From: a virus
Virus record (IMG/VR): IMGVR_UViG_3300044302_004114
Location: 1 to 52,452 of that record
DNA: 52,452 nt
Strand: one strand, 5' to 3'
The notes beneath the pieces were generated by a model, which worked only from the letters and a program-made list of their open reading frames with translations, ran no database searches and was not told where the DNA came from. Below, piece after piece: positions 41,058-49,069 of this stretch (position 1 is the stretch's first letter; every line of letters starts with the position of its first letter). Made by a program: the position numbers and the translations under genes.

Positions 41058-41099
41058 TGATATTTATAGTTTCAACGATTTCTAGACAGTCAGTGGTAG

Positions 41100-41134
41100 T
41101 ATAATAAAGAATAAGCAGACGCTTAGGCGTCTGT
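41100..41134 (+). promoter_or_regulatory. Possible promoter and 5' hairpin before sheath gene
   Basis: TATAAT at 41100-41105 is followed by the hairpin GCAGACGC-TTAG-GCGTCTGT (41115-41134). No clear -35 box is seen. The hairpin is not followed by a T-run, so an mRNA-stabilising or leader role is more likely than termination. GGAGG lies before the ATG. Confidence 0.45.
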
Positions 41135-41190
41135 CATTTGAAATCGATACTGGTATTGTATACATCTAATAAGGAATATGGAGGCTTAAA

Positions 41191-42702
41191 ATGCCGGGAG
41201 TAAACGTAACAACTGCGGTACGTAGTGGTCCAGTAGGGACTAACGACGTTGTTGCAGGCCAGTTGTTTGTTGTTGGAGAAGCCGAGCGTGGGCCTACAGA
41301 TGAACCCACACTTTTAAGATCCTTCAGTGACTATACAACCTACTACGGAAATTATCAGTCAGGTAGCCTTTACGCACATGTAAAGACTTACTTTGACGAG
41401 GGAGGCGCACGTTGTTATGTTATGCGTGTTGCTGGAGGTAGTTCTGCCGCAGGTAGCATTACCTTAAACAACTCAAGTGGTTCCGCTACAATGGACATCA
41501 CTGCCAAAAACGTTGGTGCATGGGCTGACAACTTGAAAGTTCAAGTTCTTGCTGCAGATGTTTCTGGTTACAGACTACAAATTGTTCTAGATGGAGAAAC
41601 CCTATTAACAACTCGTGACCTCACGAGCGTTACAGACGGTGTTAATGTAATTAACACTTCTGAGGTTGCCCACCTTATCACTGCAAGTGACAACACTACA
41701 GCAACTGGCAACCCTGCCACTCTTGCTTCCACGGCACTATCCGGTGGATCGAACGGTAGTGCTGTTGCGGATGCAGACATTGTTGCAGCGCTTGCTACAG
41801 ACACAACGAAATTAAGCCCTAACCTTAAGTCTGGTGCCATTGCCGCCCCAGGTCGAGGTAAGGGAGCATCAGCAGATGCTATATGGACTGCTTTGAGAGA
41901 TCATGCTGCAGCAAACAATCGTATTGCTCTTCTTGGTTTCAACAGCGGAACTGCTGCAGGTACCGCTAAGACAGAAGCGTCCGCATATTATGCTGATGCA
42001 AAAGCATCATACATGGCTTTCTATTGGCCAGAGATTAAAGTTCCAGTTCCAAACTCTTCAGAGTTAGCAACCGGAACCGCTTCACTTGCTGGAGCAACTC
42101 TTACAATTGATCCTGTATGTTATGCTGCTGGCGCCCGTGCTAAGGCAGTTGCTGAAGTTGGTGGTCCATGGCGTGCAGGCGCTGGGCAAATTTCTTCTGC
42201 GATGACTGTTAAAGACTTGGCTTCAGACGTCACCCCAGCAACGGGAGATGCACTTGATAACGCTAGAGTTAATGCCATACGTAAGATTGGTGATCAAATC
42301 CGTGTTTACGGTGCGAGATCAGTTTCTAACGATGAAGCAAACTGGCGCTACATAACAATGCGTGATACAATGAACTACATTACTCTTGGAATTGAAGATC
42401 GTATGGAACAATACGTATTTGAAACAATTGATGGTAGTGGTAACTTGTTTGGGCGTATTCGTGGATCAGTTAAGGCATTCCTTGAGCCAATTCGAATCGC
42501 AGGTGGTTTGTACGAAGCATACGATGTAAACGGACAATTGATAGATCCGGGTTACAACGTCATTGTTGATGGAACAATTAATCCTGCTACCCAACTTGCT
42601 ACTGGTCTAGTTAAGGCTCAGGTCGGAGTAAGGGTTTCTGGAGTCGCAGACTTAATTGATATAGTAATTACTAAGAGCAATCTATCAGCCCCACTGATAT
42701 AA
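41191..42702 (+). CDS. Tail sheath protein (contractile tail)
   Basis: The protein has 503 residues. It opens MPGVNVTTAVRSGPVGTNDV and has GQLFVVGEAERGPTDEPTLL and YARVKTYF-like FDEGGARCYVMRVAGG, typical of sheath N-terminal domains. The C-terminal domain has VRVSGVADLIDIVITKSNLS, the strand that links neighbouring subunits. It forms the contractile outer tube, so the phage is a myovirus. The ribosome binding site GGAGG is strong, and a hairpin leader precedes it. The tube gene follows 12 bases later. Confidence 0.95.
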   Translation: MPGVNVTTAVRSGPVGTNDVVAGQLFVVGEAERGPTDEPTLLRSFSDYTTYYGNYQSGSLYAHVKTYFDEGGARCYVMRVAGGSSAAGSITLNNSSGSATMDITAKNVGAWADNLKVQVLAADVSGYRLQIVLDGETLLTTRDLTSVTDGVNVINTSEVAHLITASDNTTATGNPATLASTALSGGSNGSAVADADIVAALATDTTKLSPNLKSGAIAAPGRGKGASADAIWTALRDHAAANNRIALLGFNSGTAAGTAKTEASAYYADAKASYMAFYWPEIKVPVPNSSELATGTASLAGATLTIDPVCYAAGARAKAVAEVGGPWRAGAGQISSAMTVKDLASDVTPATGDALDNARVNAIRKIGDQIRVYGARSVSNDEANWRYITMRDTMNYITLGIEDRMEQYVFETIDGSGNLFGRIRGSVKAFLEPIRIAGGLYEAYDVNGQLIDPGYNVIVDGTINPATQLATGLVKAQVGVRVSGVADLIDIVITKSNLSAPLI

Positions 42703-42714
42703 GGAGTAAGGTAA

Positions 42715-43161
42715 ATGGCTAAAGCAACACAGAGACAAATCGTTGGAGAGATACATGCGGTTGAACTTCCAGGACATACTAAAGGTCCAGATTTTCCCAA
42801 GTACTTTGCAACTGTAAGCGGTGGCGAGATTAGTGCATCTGTGGAAAAAGTGTATGATGGAAACAGCACTTTTCCAGAGGTTCTATGTGCGCCTTCAGAA
42901 ATTGGTGACATTACTGTAAGTAAATTCTACGATCCAGATGAGGATGCAACTAAGTTGAATCAACTTCGACAAATAGTTGGAATGGCTTACTACGATGTTG
43001 TTATCATGACTTTAAACTGTGACCTTAAAGAACCAGGCTCTGAGCGTACTTACGCTAAGTGCCTACTTGTTGGTCTTTCGGAGCCTGATGGTGATGCATC
43101 ATCTGGTGCTCCTTCAGCATACTCACTGACATTCTCAGTAAGTTCAGTTGCAGCAGTATAA
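42715..43161 (+). CDS. Tail tube protein
   Basis: The protein has 148 residues. It has a basic N-terminal arm (MAKATQRQIVGEIHAVELPG), a mixed beta domain (VSGGEISASVEKVYDGNSTF), FYDPDEDATKLNQLRQIVG and a final beta hairpin (SAYSLTFSVSSVAAV), like tube proteins of contractile tails. It lies immediately after the sheath gene with AAGGAG upstream and is followed by an intrinsic terminator. Confidence 0.88.
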   Translation: MAKATQRQIVGEIHAVELPGHTKGPDFPKYFATVSGGEISASVEKVYDGNSTFPEVLCAPSEIGDITVSKFYDPDEDATKLNQLRQIVGMAYYDVVIMTLNCDLKEPGSERTYAKCLLVGLSEPDGDASSGAPSAYSLTFSVSSVAAV

Positions 43162-43189
43162 AAGTTAAATAAACTTTTCTTTTAGAATC

Positions 43190-43220
43190 GGCACCACCTT
43201 GAGTGGTGTCTTTTCTTTTT
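43190..43220 (+). terminator. Intrinsic terminator after the tube gene
   Basis: GGCACCAC, a TTGA-type loop and GTGGTGTC form a stem followed by TTTTCTTTTT. It separates sheath/tube transcription from the lysis gene. Confidence 0.85.
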
Positions 43221-43228
43221 ATATCTAC

Positions 43229-43257
43229 TTGACCGCCTTAGGAAATTTTAGTATTAT
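43229..43257 (+). promoter_or_regulatory. Promoter for endolysin gene (TTGACC, 17 bp, TATTAT)
   Basis: TTGACC at 43229-43234 and TATTAT at 43252-43257 are 17 bases apart. Here a leader of about 35 bases with ATAAGGA leads to the ATG at 43297, so this transcript is not leaderless. Confidence 0.75.
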
Positions 43258-43296
43258 ATTTATGAAGTTGACCGCACATAAATATAAGGAAAAACT

Positions 43297-44031
43297 ATGG
43301 CAATCCCAACAGTATCAAGCAGAGTTAATATTAAAGACTTGCACCCAAAGTTCAAACAACGTCTCGAAGCGTTCTTTGCCGATCCACGAATTAAAGGCAA
43401 AGTTTCTGTTTCTTCTGGCGTTAGGACGTACCAACAGCAAAAGTACCTGTATGACGGGTACAAGAGTCGCCGTCCGGGGTTCAACCTGGCGGCCAACCCA
43501 GATCGAGTAAATAGCGCAGGGTTCCAAGGGTCTTACCACATGAGCCAACCTAAATTCCAAGGGTATGGTTACGCAGTAGACTTTAGAATCGTGGGCAAAG
43601 GAATTACAACTACACAGGTTAATGCTATTGCTAAAGAGTACGGTATTGTTAAGACAGTTCCTTCTGAGTGGTGGCATCATCAGCCTTGCCGTGTAAGTGG
43701 AACAAAAATGGACTGGTTCCCTGTAGGCAAGGAAAAGAAACTACCTAAGGCTGCTTCTGTTAAGAAAGAACAGGAGAATGTGTTTGCGTTTATTGGAGAA
43801 GCAATCAAAACTACGCTTCGTAAAGGCGCAAAAGGACCTGTTGTAGAGTTCTTACAGAAACTCTTAGATAAGAATGGGTACAAACTTTCAAACCGTCCTA
43901 AGAAATATTCTGGCGTAGACGGCGATTTTGGTCGTATGACTGATCGTGCTGTTCGCCAGTTCCAAAAGGACGAAGGTCTAGTTGTTGATGGTATAGTTGG
44001 TCCCAACACTTGGGGCAGACTCATCGACTAG
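43297..44031 (+). CDS. Endolysin: M15-type D-Ala peptidase with peptidoglycan-binding domain
   Basis: The protein has 244 residues. The peptidase domain (about 10-145) shows SSGVRTYQQQKYLYDGY, SYHMSQPKFQGYGYAVDFR with the zinc His and Asp, and EWWHHQP with the last zinc His, as in VanY/L-Ala-D-Glu type M15 peptidases. The C-terminal domain (about 165-244) is a PG_binding_1 module ending GLVVDGIVGPNTWGRLID. It cuts cell-wall peptides for lysis or entry. It sits between tail genes, so a virion-associated role is possible. It has its own promoter. Confidence 0.9.
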   Translation: MAIPTVSSRVNIKDLHPKFKQRLEAFFADPRIKGKVSVSSGVRTYQQQKYLYDGYKSRRPGFNLAANPDRVNSAGFQGSYHMSQPKFQGYGYAVDFRIVGKGITTTQVNAIAKEYGIVKTVPSEWWHHQPCRVSGTKMDWFPVGKEKKLPKAASVKKEQENVFAFIGEAIKTTLRKGAKGPVVEFLQKLLDKNGYKLSNRPKKYSGVDGDFGRMTDRAVRQFQKDEGLVVDGIVGPNTWGRLID

Positions 44032-44060
44032 TTGACACACCTATTGGAAAGAGGTAACAT
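44032..44060 (+). promoter_or_regulatory. Leaderless-type promoter (TTGACA, 17 bp, TAACAT)
   Basis: TTGACA at 44032-44037 and TAACAT at 44055-44060 are 17 bases apart, and the ATG at 44067 is six bases downstream. It begins right at the stop of the endolysin gene. Confidence 0.8.
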
Positions 44061-44066
44061 AGTTAC

Positions 44067-44591
44067 ATGAGTACTGATAAAAATACTGAAGAAGTTGAAG
44101 TTGCATCTGCTGAGTCTGATGCACCTGTTGCTAAGAAAAAAACTGCTCGTTTGACAGTTTTGGATCAATTGAAGGAAGAAATCTCTAAAGAGGTTACTCG
44201 CCCTGACATTGAGATTCCTGTTCCAGAGCGCAAAGGCGTAACTGTAAGGTTTTCTCCAAACATTACAAATGAACAACTAAAATCTTGGCGACGAAATGCT
44301 ACAAACCGTAAAACAGAAGAACTTGATTCTATCAAGTTTTCTTGTTACGTTGTAGGTCAGACTGTTAGTGGAATTTATTTCAACGATGAAATTGTTTTGG
44401 ATGACGAGGGTAATGAGATTACCTTTGCTTCTCCTGTAATCATGGAGATGACTGACACTGATCGTCCATTGCCTGACGCAATTCGTGCATTTTATGCCGT
44501 TGACCCTCACTTAGAATCTGTAGCACTCAAGATACTTGATTACGCAGGTTACGGTGATGATATCGACGCAGAGGACCCTATTCTGGGCTAG
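44067..44591 (+). CDS. Tail assembly chaperone, short form (G-type)
   Basis: The protein has 174 residues with an acidic, flexible N-terminus and a folded middle (VTVRFSPNITNEQLKSWRRN). It ends with LKILDYAGYGDDIDAEDPIL plus Gly, just before a TAG. Its place before the tape measure gene and the open -1 frame after its end identify it as the lambda G analogue. Chaperones of this kind bind the tape measure protein during tail assembly. It starts behind a leaderless promoter. Confidence 0.82.
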   Translation: MSTDKNTEEVEVASAESDAPVAKKKTARLTVLDQLKEEISKEVTRPDIEIPVPERKGVTVRFSPNITNEQLKSWRRNATNRKTEELDSIKFSCYVVGQTVSGIYFNDEIVLDDEGNEITFASPVIMEMTDTDRPLPDAIRAFYAVDPHLESVALKILDYAGYGDDIDAEDPILG

Positions 44592-44785
44592 TTGACGAAT
44601 TAGCCGGGGATATTAGGATCAGATCAGCGGCACGACTAGCCGAAGCATTTCATACTGATCCTATTCAGATTTTAAATTCTGACTACGATGAGTGGTTAAT
44701 ACGCTTGGCTGTTGCTACAGCCCTTTCTAGAGATCAAGCGGAGAGGGAGCGAAAACGCAACAATACTACAGGTGGTTACGGATAA
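44561..44785 (+). CDS. Frameshift extension of tail chaperone (T-type part)
   Basis: In the -1 frame relative to the chaperone, an open stretch encodes LVDELAGDIRIRSAARLAEA, then DEWLIRLAVATALSRDQAER and a basic end RKRNNTTGGYG. It has no start codon, so it must be made by a -1 shift between 44561 and 44591. The long GT-type product would then cover 44067-44785. The likely slip point is GGGCTAG (44585-44591), where peptidyl-tRNA-Gly can move back one base at the stop; no standard heptamer is present. Confidence 0.75.
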   Translation, partial: YRRRGPYSGLVDELAGDIRIRSAARLAEAFHTDPIQILNSDYDEWLIRLAVATALSRDQAERERKRNNTTGGYG

Positions 44786-44788
44786 AGG

Positions 44789-44831
44789 ACTGGGAATTTT
44801 TGTAGAATATCTACAGAAGTTCCCAGTTTTT
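44789..44831 (+). terminator. Bipartite hairpin terminator before the tape measure gene
   Basis: ACTGGGAA and TTCCCAGT form the outer stem, and TGTAGA-ATA-TCTACA an inner stem, followed by TTTTTCTGTTTT. It could partly end transcription so that chaperone is made in excess of tape measure protein. GAGGTAGCA serves the tape measure ATG just downstream. Confidence 0.75.
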
Positions 44832-44847
44832 CTGTTTTGAGGTAGCA

Positions 44848-47800
44848 ATGGCTGTTGAAGAAAAAGTAGTAATTAAGGTTGAGATTGATGCCGACATCAC
44901 AAATGACCTTGCTGCTATTGAACGACGTATACGAAACCTAGATGCTACCACGAAAAAGTTTAACAACACTAACCGTGATCTAGATAAAACGACTAATAAA
45001 CTTACACGGCGCTTTGGTGGAATGACTAGAGCAGTGACTGGTTTTATGAAAGTATTTACCAAGTTCATTACCATGATGGGAAAGTTTTCTTTTCTTGCCC
45101 TTGCTGGACACATTGCTATAGTTACGGCTGGATTGTTGGCGGCTAAAGCGGCCTTAATAACTGGTCGAGCAGCGGTTAAACTGTATGATGTTGCATTAAA
45201 GGGTTTGACTGTCACAGCGGCTGGACTTGCAACAACTTTAGCGGTTGCTGCTGCAGCCATGCGAGAATTTAATGAAGCACAATTGGCACCTATTTTGGGT
45301 GGCGGAAACCTAGGCATGAATAGGGCTAGGACGTTTACTCAAGGGATAAGTAGTAGAAACCTTGGTTTGCTTGGCGGTGAAGCAAGTGCTTCTGTTATAA
45401 ACTCTCTTGCTAGGTCTGGAATTCAAGGCGCACGAGCCAACCAGTTAGTAACTAATTTGTTTAACATTGCGGGCGGTGACGCTAAGGCAGTGACGACATT
45501 GGCTGCTGCTATTGGTTCTAGAAACTTTGGTGATGCTCGAACAGCAGTTCAAGGTGCGCAAGGTTTCAAAAAAGGATCTTTAGGCGGAGTCACCACTATG
45601 GCTGGTCTTACTGGAGTAATTAGCGCTGGTGGAGCAACCAAAGCAGGATTTCAAGGGCTATCTCAAAACATGGGTGGCACACTAATAGGAACTGCAAAAA
45701 CTGAGTTTGCTGGACAAAAAGGACTTTTTGCTGATTTAGGTGAGCCTTTACTTGGACCATTCCGAGACACATTCTTACAAATATCTAATATTATTAAAAA
45801 CGACATTATTTCAATGGCCTCCATAATTCAAAAGTTTGGTGAAGGTTCATTTGCTCCTACACTGGTTACTACCGTTAGGGCTATTTCTGGCTGGGTTCGA
45901 GAAAACGTTTTGGAAGATATTGATCGAATTGAAGAGATGGGAAAAAGTTTCGTTGGGTTCTTTGTAGGAGTTAGAGACTTCTTTGACTCCATGGGTGCAT
46001 GGTTTAACAAGTTTGAACCCGCAGCCAATTTGTTGCTAGATATGTTTAGGGCAATGGGTAGCGCTGCTGGTGGTAGAGGTCTTTTCGCAGAGTTCAGACA
46101 ACTTATGATGAGCAATGCTGATAACTTTATTGCGTTTGGTGAATCTCTTGGTAACGTTATAGGTTCTTTGTTTGATCGGCTATCTAATGGACAGACAGGG
46201 TTCTTTGATAAACTTCCTTTGATTAATGAAGTTTTAGATAAACTGGCTTTTGAAGTAATTCCCGCCATGTTCAATTTATTCAATACAATATTCCCCATTC
46301 TTGAGCAACTGCCAGAGGCGCTTCATAGTTTGGCTAGCGTACTAAACTTTCTAGCCCCAATAGTTTCAACTCTTGTAACTTCTATTGCTTCGCTAGCATC
46401 AATGGTTAATAGTATAGGTGGTGGCAATACGTTTGGTACGGCTATCATGGCGGGCGCTATGTATATGGGCGGTAGAAAGTTAGGGGTTTTTGGAAGGGCT
46501 GCTAGAACAGCCCGAAACGCATCAGGCATGGGTCGTGTCGCATTTGCTGGGTCAAACATAGCCGCTGGTGCTAGAAGCCTATCAGGAAGTCGAGCGATTG
46601 CAAGTAGACAACTCAGTTCGGGGTATCAAGCATTCAGGCATGGACAAGGTGTAAGAGGGGCTTTTCAGGCTTCTAAACTTGCTGGAGTAAGAGCAGGCGC
46701 TATGACGGGTGCGAGATTTATGCCACTGGCTAATGTTGCTCTTTCGGGATACATGGCTTATAATTCACTTAACCAAGCGGCTCAGACTGGACAGATGACT
46801 GGATCAACTGCCTTGTCTGGTGGATTGGCGGGAATGTCAATTGGAGGAATGGTTGGTGGACCTCTTGGAGCAGCGGTTGGTGCCGCAATCGGAGCAATAG
46901 CCGGTGGCGTTGGAGAATGGTTTGCTTCTAGGAAAGGTCAAGAGAGACTAAGAAAAGAAGCCGACAAGCAATCTACAAGAATATTTAATGAAGCCTCTGG
47001 TTTTAAAGTTGGGTCAGGAACGGAAGCCTATATGAAGCAAGCAGGTATGCTTGAAGGCTTTTCCGCTGCTTTTTTTGCAGACAAAGCAAGAGATGAATAT
47101 GGAAGACTCAAAGTAAACGATAAAGGGAATTTTGAAGGCGACACTGCTGAGTTTGGTAAGTTCTTGTTAAGCATGGGTGTTGATCCCGACAGCGTACATA
47201 GAGATAATCTTTTCACATCATTGGTAAACAAAGGGTTACTGTCGGAACTTGAAAATAGCGTGATGGCCGCTGAAGATCTTTACGTTAGGCAAATAAATAG
47301 AGTTGTGGAAGCGACTGGAATAGCGGCAGAAAATATCGAAGGCGTCATGGATATGCTAAACATTGATGGATACAAAGATCTCAATGAGACAGCAATTGGC
47401 GTACTTTCAACATTATTTACTATGGGTGACATTGATAGAACTAAGTCTTTTATTGGTAATATTGATTTATCAACAAGCCCCATAGGTCAGCGTACTAGAT
47501 CTGCTTCAGTTGATGCTGCTCTAAATGCGTTTATCTCTGGTGGTTCAATGGATGAGCAATTATTGATGGACATCTTTAACGCTATCGGAATTGCTGAAGT
47601 GGCTATGGGTGGAAGCGCTGACTTGGCTGGTGTTTCTGGAATTACGTTTATTAAAAAAGCGCAAGAGGCTGGGGCGTTTGGTGGCGTGGACGTTGTTGGT
47701 CAATTTGGATTGAATGCTGCACTAGCGACTCAATATCAACTACTTTCGGACGAGTCTGGAATCCCTGTTTCACAGTTTGAAGGTAAAACTACTTTTGAAA

Positions 47801-48258
47801 TTAACAACATGCTGAATCAGGCAAACCGTGACAGAGCAATGTATCGAGACGTATTCACCGGCAAAAAAGGCATTGGAGATTTTAGCGCTGGTCAAATTGC
47901 AGGACTTGATACGGCCGGATTTGCAAGGTATGTAATGAACCAAGACGATGAATACGGCTTCAGAAGTAATGATATGATAGGCAATTTGGTTGGTGGACCG
48001 TTATTTGAAAAATTGATGTCAGGCGACTTAGGTGCGCTTGAAGAGTTTTACGGTAAAGAAGAATCCTCCCAATTGTTAATAAATTACTTAACTGAAACCG
48101 GTCAATATGCAGCAAGTGACAGTGCCTTCTTAGAAACAATTGCTAGAAATACAGGTATGCGACATCAGGTTGTTATCAATGCTGAAACAGTTGATGAGCG
48201 TGGGGTTGAGACAGTTATGTTAGAGATACATAATGAAGTAGTAGAGCACACGGAATAG
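44848..48258 (+). CDS. Tail tape measure protein
   Basis: The protein has 1136 residues. It starts with charged helical repeats (ADITNDLAAIERRIRNLDAT), has several hydrophobic helices (for example LALAGHIAIVTAGLLAAKAA near 90 and a Gly-rich AGMSIGGMVGGPLGAAVGAA near 665), and ends in a mixed C-terminal section. Length of the tape measure sets tail length, so the tail is predicted to be of medium length. Its position after the frameshifting chaperone is diagnostic. Cell-entry or pore-forming segments may be among the hydrophobic ones. Confidence 0.9.
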   Translation: MAVEEKVVIKVEIDADITNDLAAIERRIRNLDATTKKFNNTNRDLDKTTNKLTRRFGGMTRAVTGFMKVFTKFITMMGKFSFLALAGHIAIVTAGLLAAKAALITGRAAVKLYDVALKGLTVTAAGLATTLAVAAAAMREFNEAQLAPILGGGNLGMNRARTFTQGISSRNLGLLGGEASASVINSLARSGIQGARANQLVTNLFNIAGGDAKAVTTLAAAIGSRNFGDARTAVQGAQGFKKGSLGGVTTMAGLTGVISAGGATKAGFQGLSQNMGGTLIGTAKTEFAGQKGLFADLGEPLLGPFRDTFLQISNIIKNDIISMASIIQKFGEGSFAPTLVTTVRAISGWVRENVLEDIDRIEEMGKSFVGFFVGVRDFFDSMGAWFNKFEPAANLLLDMFRAMGSAAGGRGLFAEFRQLMMSNADNFIAFGESLGNVIGSLFDRLSNGQTGFFDKLPLINEVLDKLAFEVIPAMFNLFNTIFPILEQLPEALHSLASVLNFLAPIVSTLVTSIASLASMVNSIGGGNTFGTAIMAGAMYMGGRKLGVFGRAARTARNASGMGRVAFAGSNIAAGARSLSGSRAIASRQLSSGYQAFRHGQGVRGAFQASKLAGVRAGAMTGARFMPLANVALSGYMAYNSLNQAAQTGQMTGSTALSGGLAGMSIGGMVGGPLGAAVGAAIGAIAGGVGEWFASRKGQERLRKEADKQSTRIFNEASGFKVGSGTEAYMKQAGMLEGFSAAFFADKARDEYGRLKVNDKGNFEGDTAEFGKFLLSMGVDPDSVHRDNLFTSLVNKGLLSELENSVMAAEDLYVRQINRVVEATGIAAENIEGVMDMLNIDGYKDLNETAIGVLSTLFTMGDIDRTKSFIGNIDLSTSPIGQRTRSASVDAALNAFISGGSMDEQLLMDIFNAIGIAEVAMGGSADLAGVSGITFIKKAQEAGAFGGVDVVGQFGLNAALATQYQLLSDESGIPVSQFEGKTTFEINNMLNQANRDRAMYRDVFTGKKGIGDFSAGQIAGLDTAGFARYVMNQDDEYGFRSNDMIGNLVGGPLFEKLMSGDLGALEEFYGKEESSQLLINYLTETGQYAASDSAFLETIARNTGMRHQVVINAETVDERGVETVMLEIHNEVVEHTE

Positions 48259-48262
48259 TAAA

Positions 48263-49015
48263 ATGCCTTTTGTAACAACGACTTTTGTTAGCGATCTCCC
48301 AACTGGATCACCGCCTGTAATTCGATCAGCACAGCCTGAGCGTGCAGTTTTAAAAACTGTAGGGGTTCAAAATGCTGATGGCGAAAATGTAGACATTGAA
48401 GTAATCTTTCCTTTTGGTCCACGAGATATAAGCCACGATACGCTTGAGGCTAAGTTTAGCCAGATTGCTAGACCAGGTAAGAAACCAATTCTAGCCAAAG
48501 AAAACAAACAATTACGTACTATTTCTTTTAAGGCAGTAATTGCTGATAAAGAAAGTGGTGGCGCTTTACCAATTGTAGATATTTTAGATGACATTTCAAA
48601 CATAGCAGAAAATGGGTATTCATGCAAGTTCGTTTATGGTCACACATCATTATCGTATTTTGTTGCTTTAACTAAATTTAGTTATAATGTTAAGTATAGG
48701 AATACTTCTGGTGAGCCAATAAGGGCAGAGGCAAGTTTTCAATTAACTGAATTTCCTGGTATTAATCAAGAGATAGCCGAACTTTTGGCTGTCTATCGTG
48801 AGCCAACTTATACTAAAGTAGTTCCTCCACCCCCTACACCAGAACCTGACGATGATCCTCTAACTCTTTGGGAGTCACAGCAATTACAATCCAGATATAG
48901 CCAACTTCTAGAGGCTGCCCAAATTGACAATGCGGATCCCTTTGTGGCGATAGGACTAATGGAAAGACTTTACAAACGAGCCTACTTTGACGTTACTGGA
49001 GAATGGCCATCATAA
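48263..49015 (+). CDS. Tail/baseplate protein (250 aa)
   Basis: The N-terminal 170 residues form a beta-rich domain: VDIEVIFPFGPRDISHDTLE, then NKQLRTISFKAVIADKESGG, then GEPIRAEASFQLTEFPG. This resembles the tube/baseplate adaptor of contractile systems that lies between tape measure and hub genes. A proline-rich linker (VVPPPPTPEPDDD) leads to a C-terminal helical part (LLEAAQIDNADPFVAIGLME). It starts four bases after the tape measure stop. The call rests on order and beta pattern, not a named family. Confidence 0.65.
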   Translation: MPFVTTTFVSDLPTGSPPVIRSAQPERAVLKTVGVQNADGENVDIEVIFPFGPRDISHDTLEAKFSQIARPGKKPILAKENKQLRTISFKAVIADKESGGALPIVDILDDISNIAENGYSCKFVYGHTSLSYFVALTKFSYNVKYRNTSGEPIRAEASFQLTEFPGINQEIAELLAVYREPTYTKVVPPPPTPEPDDDPLTLWESQQLQSRYSQLLEAAQIDNADPFVAIGLMERLYKRAYFDVTGEWPS

Positions 49016-49057
49016 TATAATACCGTTGGCGTAATGGCAACCTGAGATTAGGAATGG

Positions 49058-49063
49058 TACAAT
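49058..49063 (+). promoter_or_regulatory. -10 box (TACAAT) of a leaderless gene
   Basis: TACAAT ends six bases before the ATG at 49070, matching the leaderless pattern. The -35 region is weak (TGGCAA at 49035). Confidence 0.5.
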
Positions 49064-49069
49064 AATACT

